Shown one piece after another: positions 27,826 through 36,431 of a stretch of DNA of 64,000 nt. Origin of the DNA: Pseudomonas baltica (GTDB taxonomy: Bacteria; Pseudomonadota; Gammaproteobacteria; Pseudomonadales; Pseudomonadaceae); contig NZ_CP134771.1 in NCBI RefSeq assembly GCF_031880315.1, forward strand, positions 3,808,501-3,872,500. The letters are read 5' to 3'. The stretch's first letter is position 1, and the number at the start of each line of letters is the position of its first letter. Made by a program: the position numbers and the translations under genes. A model generated the notes under the pieces. It was not told where the DNA came from, ran no database searches, and was given only the letters and a program-made list of their open reading frames with translations.

Positions 27826-28134
27826 TTACAGCACCCAGCGCATTTCATCTACCGCCTTGCCGAGCTTCTCGCGCAAGGGTTCAAGCAGGCAGCGCAGGCA
27901 GTCTGCATCCAGCTTGCGATCGTACGCGGCTTCCATCATTTGAATGACCAGGGTCAGGGCGCCGTTGACGTCGGCGGTGGTCTGGATGGCGTTGTCCAGT
28001 GTTTGCAGGTCGGTGTCCAAGGCGGCGAGCTGGTGCAGGATTGGGCCCAGGGCTTCGTGGGGCACGGAGTTGGCGGCGGTGGCGTAGGTGGAGAGTTGGG
28101 TGTGGATGTTTTTTGGGGTTGATAGGGCGGTCAT
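27826..28134 (-). CDS. Hypothetical helical protein
   Basis: The 102-residue all-helical protein has a heptad-like N-terminal half (LAALDTDLQTLDNAI) and a basic/acidic C-terminal helix with a CLRCLL pair. AAGGAC sits 7 nt before ATG-28134. I do not recognise it. It lies near the end of the core segment before the accessory island. Confidence 0.6.
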   Translation of the reverse strand: MTALSTPKNIHTQLSTYATAANSVPHEALGPILHQLAALDTDLQTLDNAIQTTADVNGALTLVIQMMEAAYDRKLDADCLRCLLEPLREKLGKAVDEMRWVL

Positions 28135-28358
28135 GGTGCTTGTCCTTGGGAGTGGGCCATCGGACGTAGAGAGCTGAGCCTCGCGCCGATAACCAGATCA
28201 ACACAATATAGTGGCGACCAAGGGTATAAGACTCTGATTAAACGCATCCTAAGAGTTACTTAGGGTTTATTGGTTCTGGATGGACGGCTGATGGAGTGGT
28301 TACGACGGGACTGTCAGTTTTTTTGTGTTCGGGCATAACATGAGCAAGAGGTGCATGT

Positions 28359-28529
28359 ATGCCAACCAAAAAGAAACCCGAACTACGAAAGCTACCGAAA
28401 ATCCCTGCAGAGCTGCTTGAGCAGTTCGCCGACGGGATGATGACCGAGGACGATGAAGCCTTGATCTCGACAGTGCGCGAGCGGCTGGCCAATCCCCAGC
28501 GGGTCAAGGTTTCGCTAGATCACCTATAG
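28359..28529 (+). CDS. Short hypothetical protein
   Basis: This 56-residue frame starts at ATG-28359 with AAGAGG upstream. It has a lysine-rich N-terminus (MPTKKKPELRKLPKIP) followed by an acidic helix. No family is recognised. It is the last gene-like frame before the composition drops to AT-rich accessory DNA. Confidence 0.5.
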   Translation: MPTKKKPELRKLPKIPAELLEQFADGMMTEDDEALISTVRERLANPQRVKVSLDHL

Positions 28530-29448
28530 CTTCGATGATGTGCGAGCGTTAGAGGGGTGGCACTAATTAGGAGATACCGTGCGCCAGCAGGTGGAGGACA
28601 GGAGCTCCATGGTCGTCAATGGAATTCCAGGGGGGCACCAAGAGTCGAAAAAGTTATTAACTATATGATCCGTAAGACTTTTATTTATATGTGATGATCC
28701 TCCTATCTCTAAAACTATCCCGGCACCCGGGCTTGCTAAGCATTGATCGAGAGGGGAAAGCCAGAGTGGGACCGATTGCCATCAGTGCGTGGCTGTCTCT
28801 CATGCTTTCCTGAGTCTGGGGGCTCGTTCTCCAACTACGGTAAGCGACAACCAACGACTAAAGGCTACCGTTGCTAGACGGCCGCTATCGGCCAATACCT
28901 GCCATTGGTTAAGAGATGTGTTAGCCGAACATTTAGCCGTGATTTGCCCAGAGGCTACTTTTTAGTTTTGTTTCGGCTATGCCATAGGACGACTGCGGGG
29001 GGGCGCAATACTGGAGAGCACTGCGAGCTGCCAAGGGGCAGGGTACTCATCGAACTTCGGCCACCACTCATTGAGCGCCGGTATCAAGCGGTCCCCATTG
29101 GTCTGGGGGCTACATCAGGGCCAGTGGCACAGAGGCCAAGACTCAGTCTGCACACTGGCCTCACCCCCAGCTAACTGCAGCAAAAGAACGGAATGTTCAC
29201 GGAGCGTGACGAGCTTGAGATGGAACAATGGGTGAGCGAGGCGCTCCAGAACCATCTGAGGAGCAACCTGTTGGTACCCAAGGCCATTTTCAGCCAGCAC
29301 GAAATTGCTAGGTGAAGAGCCGCCCAGCGTCGCGACACCTGCCACTGTTTATGGTGATTAGCTCAATGCGAGCCTATTCTAAGTAAGTAACCATTCCTTG
29401 CAGGCTTCTGTGCTATAACAGCGATATGAATCTGGAAGCCTGATCGTC
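28530..29448. other. Gene-free left margin of the accessory island
   Basis: No frame here has a convincing start, ribosome site and composition. AT content rises sharply from about 28,655. At 28634-28649 the sequence GGCACCAAGAGTCGAA matches 15 of 16 bases of the tRNA-Thr 3' segment at the other island end, and may be the worn left attachment site. Confidence 0.45.
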
Positions 29449-30681
29449 ATGCCAAATAGTGAAACGCAAAACTCCGCAAAGCCAGGAACGACAAAGAAGA
29501 ACAGAACAAATGATTTGTGTATGGCCTATCTTCAAACTAAGTGGCGGACTATATTAACCACGAGATTTGCCTATTTTTATGATAAGTCTCCCCAAAGTGG
29601 TCAGCGCATGGAGCTGATAATGGACTGTATGATAAAAGGTCTAGAGTCCCTCTTCTTGAGGTTTTCGAACTTAAAGGATACTCAGTTCAATACGCAAGTC
29701 ATGCTGCCTGATTCAGGTGCATATTCCCAGCGAATGGCGGAGATGCTGTTTTACTACAGGCTTTTGGGGATGGGCTTCGGCGACATTAAAAGCAAGGATT
29801 CTGGGCCAGACTTTGTTGCCTCGAAAAATGGTGAGACTTTTTGTTTTGAAGTGGTTACGCCAACCCCGCAAGATTCTATCAGAGAGCTTATTGGGCGAAG
29901 CAAGTTAGCGCCTGAGGAGCGAGATTTAGTGTTTCGTGAGCGTTTGTTGTCAGTCACATCAGCTATCAAAGACAAATTGGAGAAATTCGAAGCTCATAAG
30001 TCGGCCGGACACGTACCAGAAGGTGCCCATTACATAATCGTTGTCAATGATTCACTGCTGCTACCCTATGACCAGCCCTGGCATGGAGTGCAAGCTGAGC
30101 TTTGCTTTGGTGAGAGTACTCTACCGATTGCCGTGGATGCGACGCTTGGGTCTGGGGACATCGATTTCACTGATATTCTCGGTGAAGAACCTTCGGAGGA
30201 TGATGGCGACGAGTTTCAAAACCTCGTAATGAGAAGCAATTACGGAGTTTCTATCAATAGAGGGCCGCCGGTTACTCCAGGGGACTTTTTGTTACGTGTG
30301 AAAATCAGGAAGGAAATACCAAGCAGAAAGTGCACCGGCACCGTCACGGTTGATATAGCTGAGTCTGTAGGTGTAGCGGGGATTTATCAGATAACATTGC
30401 GGGAGGACCTGATGTTCTACCATTCTTTTAAGTCTGGTCAGGCCATAATGCCCGCTTCCGCACTGATCAGCTCGGTGAAAAATAAACAGCTGGTCAGAAA
30501 TTCAATATTTTTCACATCAACATATGCGAGGGATGAGGCTCTAGTTCAACCTCTTATGTCTCCTGCGCGTATGTTAGGTTACGAACCACACGATTTTAAC
30601 AATCAGGCTATTTATGATAAATTTTTCAAGCCTGTTTTGGAAGGTGGTGAGTTTTATAGGTCACCTGAATCTCAAGGTTAG
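29449..30681 (+). CDS. Hypothetical protein with restriction-nuclease-like motif
   Basis: The 410-residue protein is AT-rich compared with the core. Around residues 122-142 it shows GPDFVASKNGETFCFEVVTP, which has the spacing of a PD-(D/E)XK core (Asp in PDF, Glu in FEV), with Val where Lys is usual. The rest is unrecognised: an N-terminal helical part, an acidic insert near residue 255 (GEEPSEDDGDEF) and beta-rich C-terminal segments. It could be a divergent or inactive nuclease, or a sensor with that fold. The next gene on the same strand also has a nuclease-like motif, with 109 bp between them. Function is not known. Confidence 0.7.
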   Translation: MPNSETQNSAKPGTTKKNRTNDLCMAYLQTKWRTILTTRFAYFYDKSPQSGQRMELIMDCMIKGLESLFLRFSNLKDTQFNTQVMLPDSGAYSQRMAEMLFYYRLLGMGFGDIKSKDSGPDFVASKNGETFCFEVVTPTPQDSIRELIGRSKLAPEERDLVFRERLLSVTSAIKDKLEKFEAHKSAGHVPEGAHYIIVVNDSLLLPYDQPWHGVQAELCFGESTLPIAVDATLGSGDIDFTDILGEEPSEDDGDEFQNLVMRSNYGVSINRGPPVTPGDFLLRVKIRKEIPSRKCTGTVTVDIAESVGVAGIYQITLREDLMFYHSFKSGQAIMPASALISSVKNKQLVRNSIFFTSTYARDEALVQPLMSPARMLGYEPHDFNNQAIYDKFFKPVLEGGEFYRSPESQG

Positions 30682-30790
30682 TCGGCAATTGAAGCTCACG
30701 GTAGCGTTGATGTTGTATGAAACACGGCTGCAAGTTGTGACAATTGCATCCCCCTAACCAATTACTTGCACTCACGAATGAGATTACATT

Positions 30791-31507
30791 ATGCAGATGC
30801 ATATAGCCCGACGCATATCCGAAGCCATTGGTAGTTGGCTGCACATGGAATTTTGCTGTTATAGAGCTGGATTGCTTTCCGAAAGTTCGTTGAAGGCCGC
30901 AGTGGGCCAGGTTCTTAGCTCATTCCCAATCCTAGTGAAAGGTGAGCGCGTTCATGCAGATTTTCCTCACGCACTCTTGAATCCTACTGCTCAATCCGGC
31001 CGTAAGAGAGAGCTCGACTTTGCACTTGTTCTTGCGGGTAGGGGGCTGCCAAAACGAAATGCCCAAATTGCCGTAGAAGCAAAGTGGGCAGGTTCTTCGC
31101 ATTGCACTCCATCGAATATCATTCAGGATTTTTTGCGACTCTCTGAAATCAAACGAGGAGATCCCGATACTGTTTGTATTTTCGTACTAGCAGGATCGCA
31201 TCTGCAGGTATCTAAACTCCTGAGTGGGATGCCCTTTGCTACGTCGGGCAACACAAATACCGGGGTAGGCTCATCCGGTAACGAGAGAAGACTGAAACCT
31301 AGTCATACAAACATGGATCATCGAAATTGCTTCTCTGAACCAATTAAGAAATTGTCCTCTGCAGGCTTTACTATTCCGGAGTCGTTTGTTTGCCAATCAC
31401 ACGGAATACACCCGCTTCAAACAGCTGGCGGTACCGTGGATTTTCAAGCGATAGCCTGGGAAATAAAGTCTGTTTCTGCGGCCAATCTCAATATCAAAGT
31501 TTGGTAG
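30791..31507 (+). CDS. Putative PD-(D/E)XK nuclease-fold protein
   Basis: The 238-residue protein has RELDFALV followed about 20 residues later by IAVEAKWAG, the Asp ... Glu-x-Lys pattern of PD-(D/E)XK nucleases, at about residues 75-103. The N-terminus (ARRISEAIGSWLHMEFCCYRAG) is helical. The C-terminal third is unrecognised. It lies on the same strand as the preceding nuclease-like gene, and together they resemble a two-gene cargo module. Enzyme activity is inferred only from the motif. Confidence 0.7.
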   Translation: MQMHIARRISEAIGSWLHMEFCCYRAGLLSESSLKAAVGQVLSSFPILVKGERVHADFPHALLNPTAQSGRKRELDFALVLAGRGLPKRNAQIAVEAKWAGSSHCTPSNIIQDFLRLSEIKRGDPDTVCIFVLAGSHLQVSKLLSGMPFATSGNTNTGVGSSGNERRLKPSHTNMDHRNCFSEPIKKLSSAGFTIPESFVCQSHGIHPLQTAGGTVDFQAIAWEIKSVSAANLNIKVW

Positions 31508-31672
31508 AAAACGGCTTACCATTCGTTCAAGTCGACCCGCTAAAGCGGGCGGCTGAATGCCAACGTCAGGAAATGAGCACTTTTGGCCGTTTTTTGTCTG
31601 TGGTGATCGGCCGAAAACGGCCAGAAGCGGCCGCCTGACGAAGACAGCTTTCCACTCGAAGCGGAATATCAC

Positions 31673-32734
31673 CTAGGGATTACTGAAGTTTTTGCCGAAA
31701 TAATCTATGACCTCACTGGCCTGCGTATCCTGGCGGAAACGTTTCTGCCCTTCGAAGTCAGTCGAGGGCAGCATGTGGATTATCTGATGATCCGCATAGA
31801 GGGACATAACATCATGAGGATTCAACCCTCCGGCGCGCTGCCCCGTAAGCGTGTTAGTCACCTCAATGGCAGCACCAATCATAACGTCCGCCAGCTGTAC
31901 TGCAGGACTGGTCCTCGAGTCGACTTGTGTCACTGACTGGAGCTTGAGTGGAAAGGTGAGGCTCGCGATCTCTGATTGGCGAAATGTGACCTCGTCCTTG
32001 TGATTAATAAAGCGCAGCAGCAAGTCATGGTAAGTGAGCAGGTTCTTGGACTGATCATGCTCAACCAAGTAGGGGCCATCAGCCATGACTTCCATCCGGC
32101 TTATCAGCGATTGCAACACCACAAAAGCGGCGTCAGTGGTGACACCTGATGTGGCGATCGCTTGAAGGCATTCCGGCGCGGCATACTGTGCCAAAGGCCC
32201 CAAAGCTTCCGGTAGTTCCTGCCAGCGTGTGGCCCGAGCAGCAGCAGCCACGAGGTCGGTAAGTGCTACAGGGCTTTTTTCCTTTACTGCTCGCTGGAAA
32301 CAAACAAGCAACTGCTCAAAGGCTGCCTCTCCAAGAAGGGGGGGACCCGCCACATAAAGCAGCGACCCAAGCGCGTAGTTCTGCCCATCCTTATAAAAGT
32401 CGCATCCGCGCTCGTGGTAGTACGGTTCAACTGCGTAATCCAGAAACATCAGCAGCAGCAGAAAGCGCTTATCACAGACGTAGGTAACGCACTTGTGATG
32501 GTTCAGGACATCACGCATTAACGCCAGAAGCCGTGGGTGATTGGCTGGCCGGCGTGACAGAGCCCGGTACTTGAGCTCTTCCGCTTGTAGCTTAGGAAAG
32601 TGCTCTTGAATCAAGCGTCTGGCCTGATTATCATCAATGGCAATGGCTGCGGCCCCTTGAAACCTCTGCTCGATATTTAGCAGGTCATATCCGGTATAGC
32701 CACTTTCGTCGACGCTGAAGCTCTCCATATGCAA
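31673..32734 (-). CDS. DUF3800 domain protein
   Basis: The 353-residue protein begins with SFSVDESGYTGYDLL and ends its core with SPAVQLADVMIGAA, the two conserved acidic stretches of DUF3800, a predicted RNase H-like fold often found on mobile elements and near defence genes. The middle (about residues 80-250) is helical and unrecognised. It follows the membrane/coiled-coil gene by 25 bp on the same strand, so the two probably form one operon. Catalytic activity is unproven. Confidence 0.75.
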   Translation of the reverse strand: MHMESFSVDESGYTGYDLLNIEQRFQGAAAIAIDDNQARRLIQEHFPKLQAEELKYRALSRRPANHPRLLALMRDVLNHHKCVTYVCDKRFLLLLMFLDYAVEPYYHERGCDFYKDGQNYALGSLLYVAGPPLLGEAAFEQLLVCFQRAVKEKSPVALTDLVAAAARATRWQELPEALGPLAQYAAPECLQAIATSGVTTDAAFVVLQSLISRMEVMADGPYLVEHDQSKNLLTYHDLLLRFINHKDEVTFRQSEIASLTFPLKLQSVTQVDSRTSPAVQLADVMIGAAIEVTNTLTGQRAGGLNPHDVMSLYADHQIIHMLPSTDFEGQKRFRQDTQASEVIDYFGKNFSNP

Positions 32735-32759
32735 CTCCCCGAGGTCGTAGACAGCACGA

Positions 32760-33896
32760 TCACCGTTGCGATTGTTTTTTGCTAGTTTTTGAATTGGTCA
32801 GCTTGGTAGCAGGCGCATTCGAGGTCAATGACTTTCCCAATAGCGAATTTAGCGATTTCAGCTCCGCCTGGAGATTCTGAGTCGCTTGAATTTGCGTGCT
32901 CAGGAGCGCCTGTTGTGTCGCCGATTGCTTCTCCCAGTAGGCCTGGCGTTCGTTAGCCTGCCGCAGAGTCGTATCGGCATCTACGTAGCCGCTTTGCTGC
33001 TGGTAAGCAGCAATCCCAATTGACGTGATAATGCTTGTGATAACGGCCCATTTCGTCCAACGCAGGCTGCTCGCAGCGCTTCGTAGAGAGAGCTCGGATT
33101 GCTCCTTGTTGCTTTCTTGTTGGGCCATCCATTGTGGTATGGCTTCAAGGACCAGCGTCGAATACATCGAAGCGGTATGCGCCTGAACCTCCCCCATGTG
33201 TGCGGCCAGCTGGTTAAGGACGTCTACGGCCTTTTCTGAGGCCCTGGCCGCCCGTGCGTCGTTCGTATTGGAGAAATCCAATTTCGGTAAAATAATCTCA
33301 CTTTTCGTGTAAGGAGGGCGGTCCTGATATGGCGATTTGAGGCTTTCCATGCCGTTTGCCACATGTGCAACTGACGGATCTCTATAAATATTCGAAACGA
33401 GTGATTTCCACTTTTGGTTCGACTGATCGATCGCTGTTACCGAAGCGGTCAGGGATTCCAAGGTGCTAGGTTGAAGGAACGAAAGGCTGTTTCGAAACTG
33501 ATCGAAAATTTTCTTGCTCGCCTGATCAAGGTCAGCGTATTGGTCAAGGACACCTCGACCCAAACCAGCGATTAAATCTTCGGTTGCTGGATACTCGGCC
33601 TCCTCAAGGGCCACGGTCGCCAGTGCATCTAAGTCAGATGTTGTTAGCATCGAAAAAACTTCATCGTTGAGCCCATCCCATCCACCAGGATCCTGCAAGG
33701 TGGACGTCGTAGCTCGTATCGCTTGTAGGCCGATCTCACGCTCGTTAGCTTCTTCGAAAGCGCCCGATTCGACTATTGTTTTGTAATCCTTGTAGACCAG
33801 ATGGCGTATGTACAGAGGACCCAAAGATGTGGATACTTCGCGCTTGGAACTAGCTCTGATGAGGTCTTTTAAGCTCGGTTTTTTCTTGTCAGTCAT
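32760..33896 (-). CDS. Membrane-anchored coiled-coil hypothetical protein
   Basis: In this 378-residue protein the N-terminal 270 residues are mostly helical and polar. One transmembrane helix near residues 278-298 (WAVITSIITSIGIAAY) is followed by a Gln/Ala-rich coiled coil and a basic Lys/Ser/Thr tail. No family is recognised. It is the first gene of a two-gene unit with the DUF3800 protein. A membrane partner beside a nuclease-like protein is a layout seen in several phage-defence and toxin systems, but that role is a guess here. Confidence 0.65.
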   Translation of the reverse strand: MTDKKKPSLKDLIRASSKREVSTSLGPLYIRHLVYKDYKTIVESGAFEEANEREIGLQAIRATTSTLQDPGGWDGLNDEVFSMLTTSDLDALATVALEEAEYPATEDLIAGLGRGVLDQYADLDQASKKIFDQFRNSLSFLQPSTLESLTASVTAIDQSNQKWKSLVSNIYRDPSVAHVANGMESLKSPYQDRPPYTKSEIILPKLDFSNTNDARAARASEKAVDVLNQLAAHMGEVQAHTASMYSTLVLEAIPQWMAQQESNKEQSELSLRSAASSLRWTKWAVITSIITSIGIAAYQQQSGYVDADTTLRQANERQAYWEKQSATQQALLSTQIQATQNLQAELKSLNSLLGKSLTSNAPATKLTNSKTSKKQSQR

Positions 33897-34344
33897 CGGG
33901 TCGCGGCCATGTGATCGTTAAAATATCATTATCGAAATCTTACACGACTCATCGTGACTCCATCCCCCAAATCGGGCGCAACTTTCGGAATCGGACGCAG
34001 GCCTGCCGAGCTAGACCTTCCGTAAAAACGGGAGTTTTAGTCCAGTACTTGGCTCCAATCGAGCTTAAAAAAACTCTACACCGCCTTGCCGGAAACTGCC
34101 GGAGGCACAAAATTGTGCTGCGGTGGCGCGCGGCAATAGCCGTGCGAGCAACGCATGTTGTCCTTTACTGGCAGACGGGCCGAGTAGCTGATTCTGAACG
34201 GCAGTTGCTGGCCGATTGCAGTCGGTCGTGATTATCGGGATCACATCCCCTTCAGAGCTTGAAAAGCCATGACGTTCCTAGACGTCGAGCTAGCAGTCGG
34301 GCGGTCAGCACGTAGTAGTACTGCGTTGCCTGACTGTGTTCGCT
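33897..34344. other. Intergenic stretch without a supported gene
   Basis: Open frames are short and lack ribosome sites. It should contain the promoter of the 33896-31673 unit at its left end. Short GC-rich inverted segments occur near 34190-34230. Nothing else is recognised. Confidence 0.4.
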
Positions 34345-34527
34345 CTAGCGATTCTCAAGAAACCACACCACATGCTTCTTTTGCCAAGTCCAAGGGTTTT
34401 CCCGCTGCCAGCGCTTTGCGATTGCAACCTGAATGATTTTTGCCTGGCGCACATGACGTTGCCGCGTTGCGTGCGATCCAATCAGCACGCCAGCCAAAAA
34501 CAGTTCCATATCGAATGACTTACTCAC
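34345..34527 (-). CDS. Small hypothetical protein coupled to the recombinase-like gene
   Basis: The 60-residue basic protein starts at GTG-34527, which overlaps the upstream stop by 4 nt (GTGA) and has GGAGG 6 nt before it. The sequence has a Trp- and Arg-rich C-terminal part (AKRWQRENPWTWQKKHVVWF). The tight coupling to the integrase-domain gene suggests a partner, for instance a directionality factor, but no family is recognised. Confidence 0.6.
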   Translation of the reverse strand: MSKSFDMELFLAGVLIGSHATRQRHVRQAKIIQVAIAKRWQRENPWTWQKKHVVWFLENR

Positions 34528-35504
34528 GTCCGTCCTCCGATGTAGGCAGCGACCACATCGATCCGACCGTGCCCTAGCTCATAGCTGACTTGCTTCCGCG
34601 CTTCATGATCGAGGCGCGGATTCATCTGGCAACATTCACCACCGTTGATAGGTGCGCGATGTTGGGTAATTTCCTCGTAGCGCTCACACGCATACGCGGC
34701 TCGTAGCTCATGGAAGCCTTTGAGGTTGTGTGCATGAATGGTGTCGCGCGCAGGGCGGACGATTTCCTGAAGAATGCTCAAGTAGCTTTCGTTCGAAGCA
34801 ATGAGGTTGCGGCTACCAGCAGGCGATACCTGCTTCGCAAACTCAAGCGCGGCACGAATATGGTCGTCCACCGTAATCCAGCGATGTGCTGATGCACCGG
34901 CGCGGCCGCCTTTGGTGCCGTCCTGAACGTTGATCTTGGCTAAGCTTTCAGCCTCGCGGCTCAACCGGGGCAGGTCAGCCAAGATGGCCTCACGCAAACG
35001 CATACCGGTGGCTCGTGCCAGCTGCACGATAGCCGCAGCCCTTAGATGGTGACGGCTGCAAAGCGCCTCGACTATTCGCTGTATGTGTTCGCGATCCTGG
35101 CCCTGTGGCACGGATTGACGAACTCCGGTTCGTTGCATACCCAACGCCTTGCTCGGACTTGGCACTTTCACATACTGATCACCGCGAAGCGCAGCCATTG
35201 TCCTATTAACGCTGGATAGCCGGTTTTGCGCAGTGCTGATAGCTAGGTGGCCGTGCTCAACCAGGCCGCGAAGGTATGCCACATAGTTTGACAACACCTC
35301 GCGGTCAATCTGCCGCGCATCATTGATCCCGGGTCCCGCTTCGGACCGGCACCACTTCACGAAGTCCCGCCACCGATCACTGTTCGCCTTGACCGTACCG
35401 TAGTGCCCGCCGCCGAACATATCTTTCAGCGCTTGCGGTCCTGCGTAGCTCAATTGTCTGCCGTAGCCGAAATTACGACCATCGCGTCCACCCACTAATG
35501 CCAT
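34524..35504 (-). CDS. Integrase domain-containing protein (tyrosine recombinase-like)
   Basis: The 326-residue protein has an N-terminal SAM-like core-binding part (SDRWRDFVKWCRSE) and a C-terminal tyrosine-recombinase catalytic part: the first Arg in ARATGMRLREA, then HELRAAYA, then GHGRIDVVAAYIGG with a candidate nucleophilic Tyr. It resembles the integrase-domain proteins of integrative elements and is distinct from the P4-type integrase 1 kb away. ATG-35504 has AGGAGG at 8 nt; GTG-35513 is an alternative. Whether it recombines DNA is unknown. Confidence 0.75.
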   Translation of the reverse strand: MALVGGRDGRNFGYGRQLSYAGPQALKDMFGGGHYGTVKANSDRWRDFVKWCRSEAGPGINDARQIDREVLSNYVAYLRGLVEHGHLAISTAQNRLSSVNRTMAALRGDQYVKVPSPSKALGMQRTGVRQSVPQGQDREHIQRIVEALCSRHHLRAAAIVQLARATGMRLREAILADLPRLSREAESLAKINVQDGTKGGRAGASAHRWITVDDHIRAALEFAKQVSPAGSRNLIASNESYLSILQEIVRPARDTIHAHNLKGFHELRAAYACERYEEITQHRAPINGGECCQMNPRLDHEARKQVSYELGHGRIDVVAAYIGGRT

Positions 35505-35926
35505 GTCGCACACCTCCTACCCGTTTCTCCAGTTCTGCCCCACGTCATCCCGCCAAGAATGTTGAGTGTTATCAGGGATCAAGGCCCCTGCGGCCTGTGG
35601 GGATGTCCTTAACGCTGGACTGGCAGCTCCTTACGACCGGGAGCAAGGGCATCTCAGGATCTAGCCCCCTGAGCACCGTTACCGGTGGGCGGGTGGAGGC
35701 TGCATTGACTGACGAAACCAGCGCCGCGAGATCCTGAGTCGGGTGAAGGCAGCTATGCGGTGACCGGGGCATGCCTCGCTGTCAGCCAGGTGCAGTCCAA
35801 TCCATGGTCTGCGGCACCATCATCTACATCGCTGTTGCTGGTGACTTCGGTGTTTGTCACGCCGATTGTCACGAGGAGGATTGCGGCAAAGCCACGTTTT
35901 ATATGGGCTGCAGCGGTGGTTTGAGC

Positions 35927-35957
35927 GCCCGTCTCTTTCCTGGAGAAAGAGACGGGC
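35927..35957. repeat. Perfect 13-bp inverted repeat
   Basis: GCCCGTCTCTTTC (35927-35939) pairs with GAAAGAGACGGGC (35945-35957) around a 5-nt loop. No T-run follows on either strand, so it is not an ordinary terminator. Confidence 0.8.
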
Positions 35958-36192
35958 AAAGGGTTGGCGCACACGAAATGGCCAAGCGGGTAGGTTGCTG
36001 CTGGGCAGAAGGGTAGGGTGGTTGCCGCAGTGGCAACGATATTGAGTAGGCATCCATCACATGGGTAGTGACCGTACGAGCTACCGGACGCGAATCGTAC
36101 TTGGGATGAACCGCCTCACGAGGGGCGTGACCTTTCAGGTTTCTGGCCACATTTTGCTGCCTCGGCAGCACTTGCAATGCCTGGTTTACGCC

Positions 36193-36282
36193 TGTGGACA
36201 AAAGACGTCAAGCGGCGAGATTTCAGACAATTAGCGCCTGTGGATAAAATTATCCTCCGGTGGACAATGGTGGTTTTCCACA
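36193..36282. promoter_or_regulatory. Cluster of DnaA-box-like sites, candidate origin
   Basis: TGTGGACAA (36193-36201), TGTGGATAA (36239-36247, a perfect DnaA box), GGTGGACAA (36259-36267) and, in the opposite sense, TTTTCCACA (36274-36282) fall within 90 bp of non-coding DNA. Such clustering is typical of DnaA-dependent origins. Replication by this island is inferred and unshown. Confidence 0.5.
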
Positions 36283-36318
36283 GACGCTCAGTTGTGCCAG
36301 CCGTTTTTTTCAACGTTC

Positions 36319-36363
36319 GGTCCTTTTAAACGGGGCGGCTTTGCAGCCCCGTTTAAAAGGACC
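36319..36363. repeat. Perfect 18-bp inverted repeat
   Basis: An 18-bp perfect stem (36319-36336 with 36346-36363, containing TCCTTTTAAACGGGGC) has a 9-nt loop and lies 69 bp past the integrase stop. It has no flanking T-run. It could stop transcription or be a protein or nickase site. Confidence 0.85.
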
Positions 36364-36431
36364 CGCGCGGAGGAGCTTCATGCGGTGCGGCGTGTAACTA
36401 CACAGCGGGTTTGCAGCGGTGGGGCGGCGGG

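Larger units (their letters stand above)
35505..36431. other. Gene-free region with hairpins and DnaA-box-like sites
   Basis: This 0.9-kb non-coding stretch holds a perfect 13-bp hairpin (35927-35957), four DnaA-box-like 9-mers (36193-36282) and an 18-bp perfect hairpin (36319-36363). No frame in it is convincing. The layout suggests a control or replication region of the island. Confidence 0.5.

Noticed and set aside
29115..29345. 76-residue minus-strand frame in the left island margin
   Set aside because: No clear ribosome site, no family recognised and no neighbour it couples with. It could be a gene remnant but cannot be supported.
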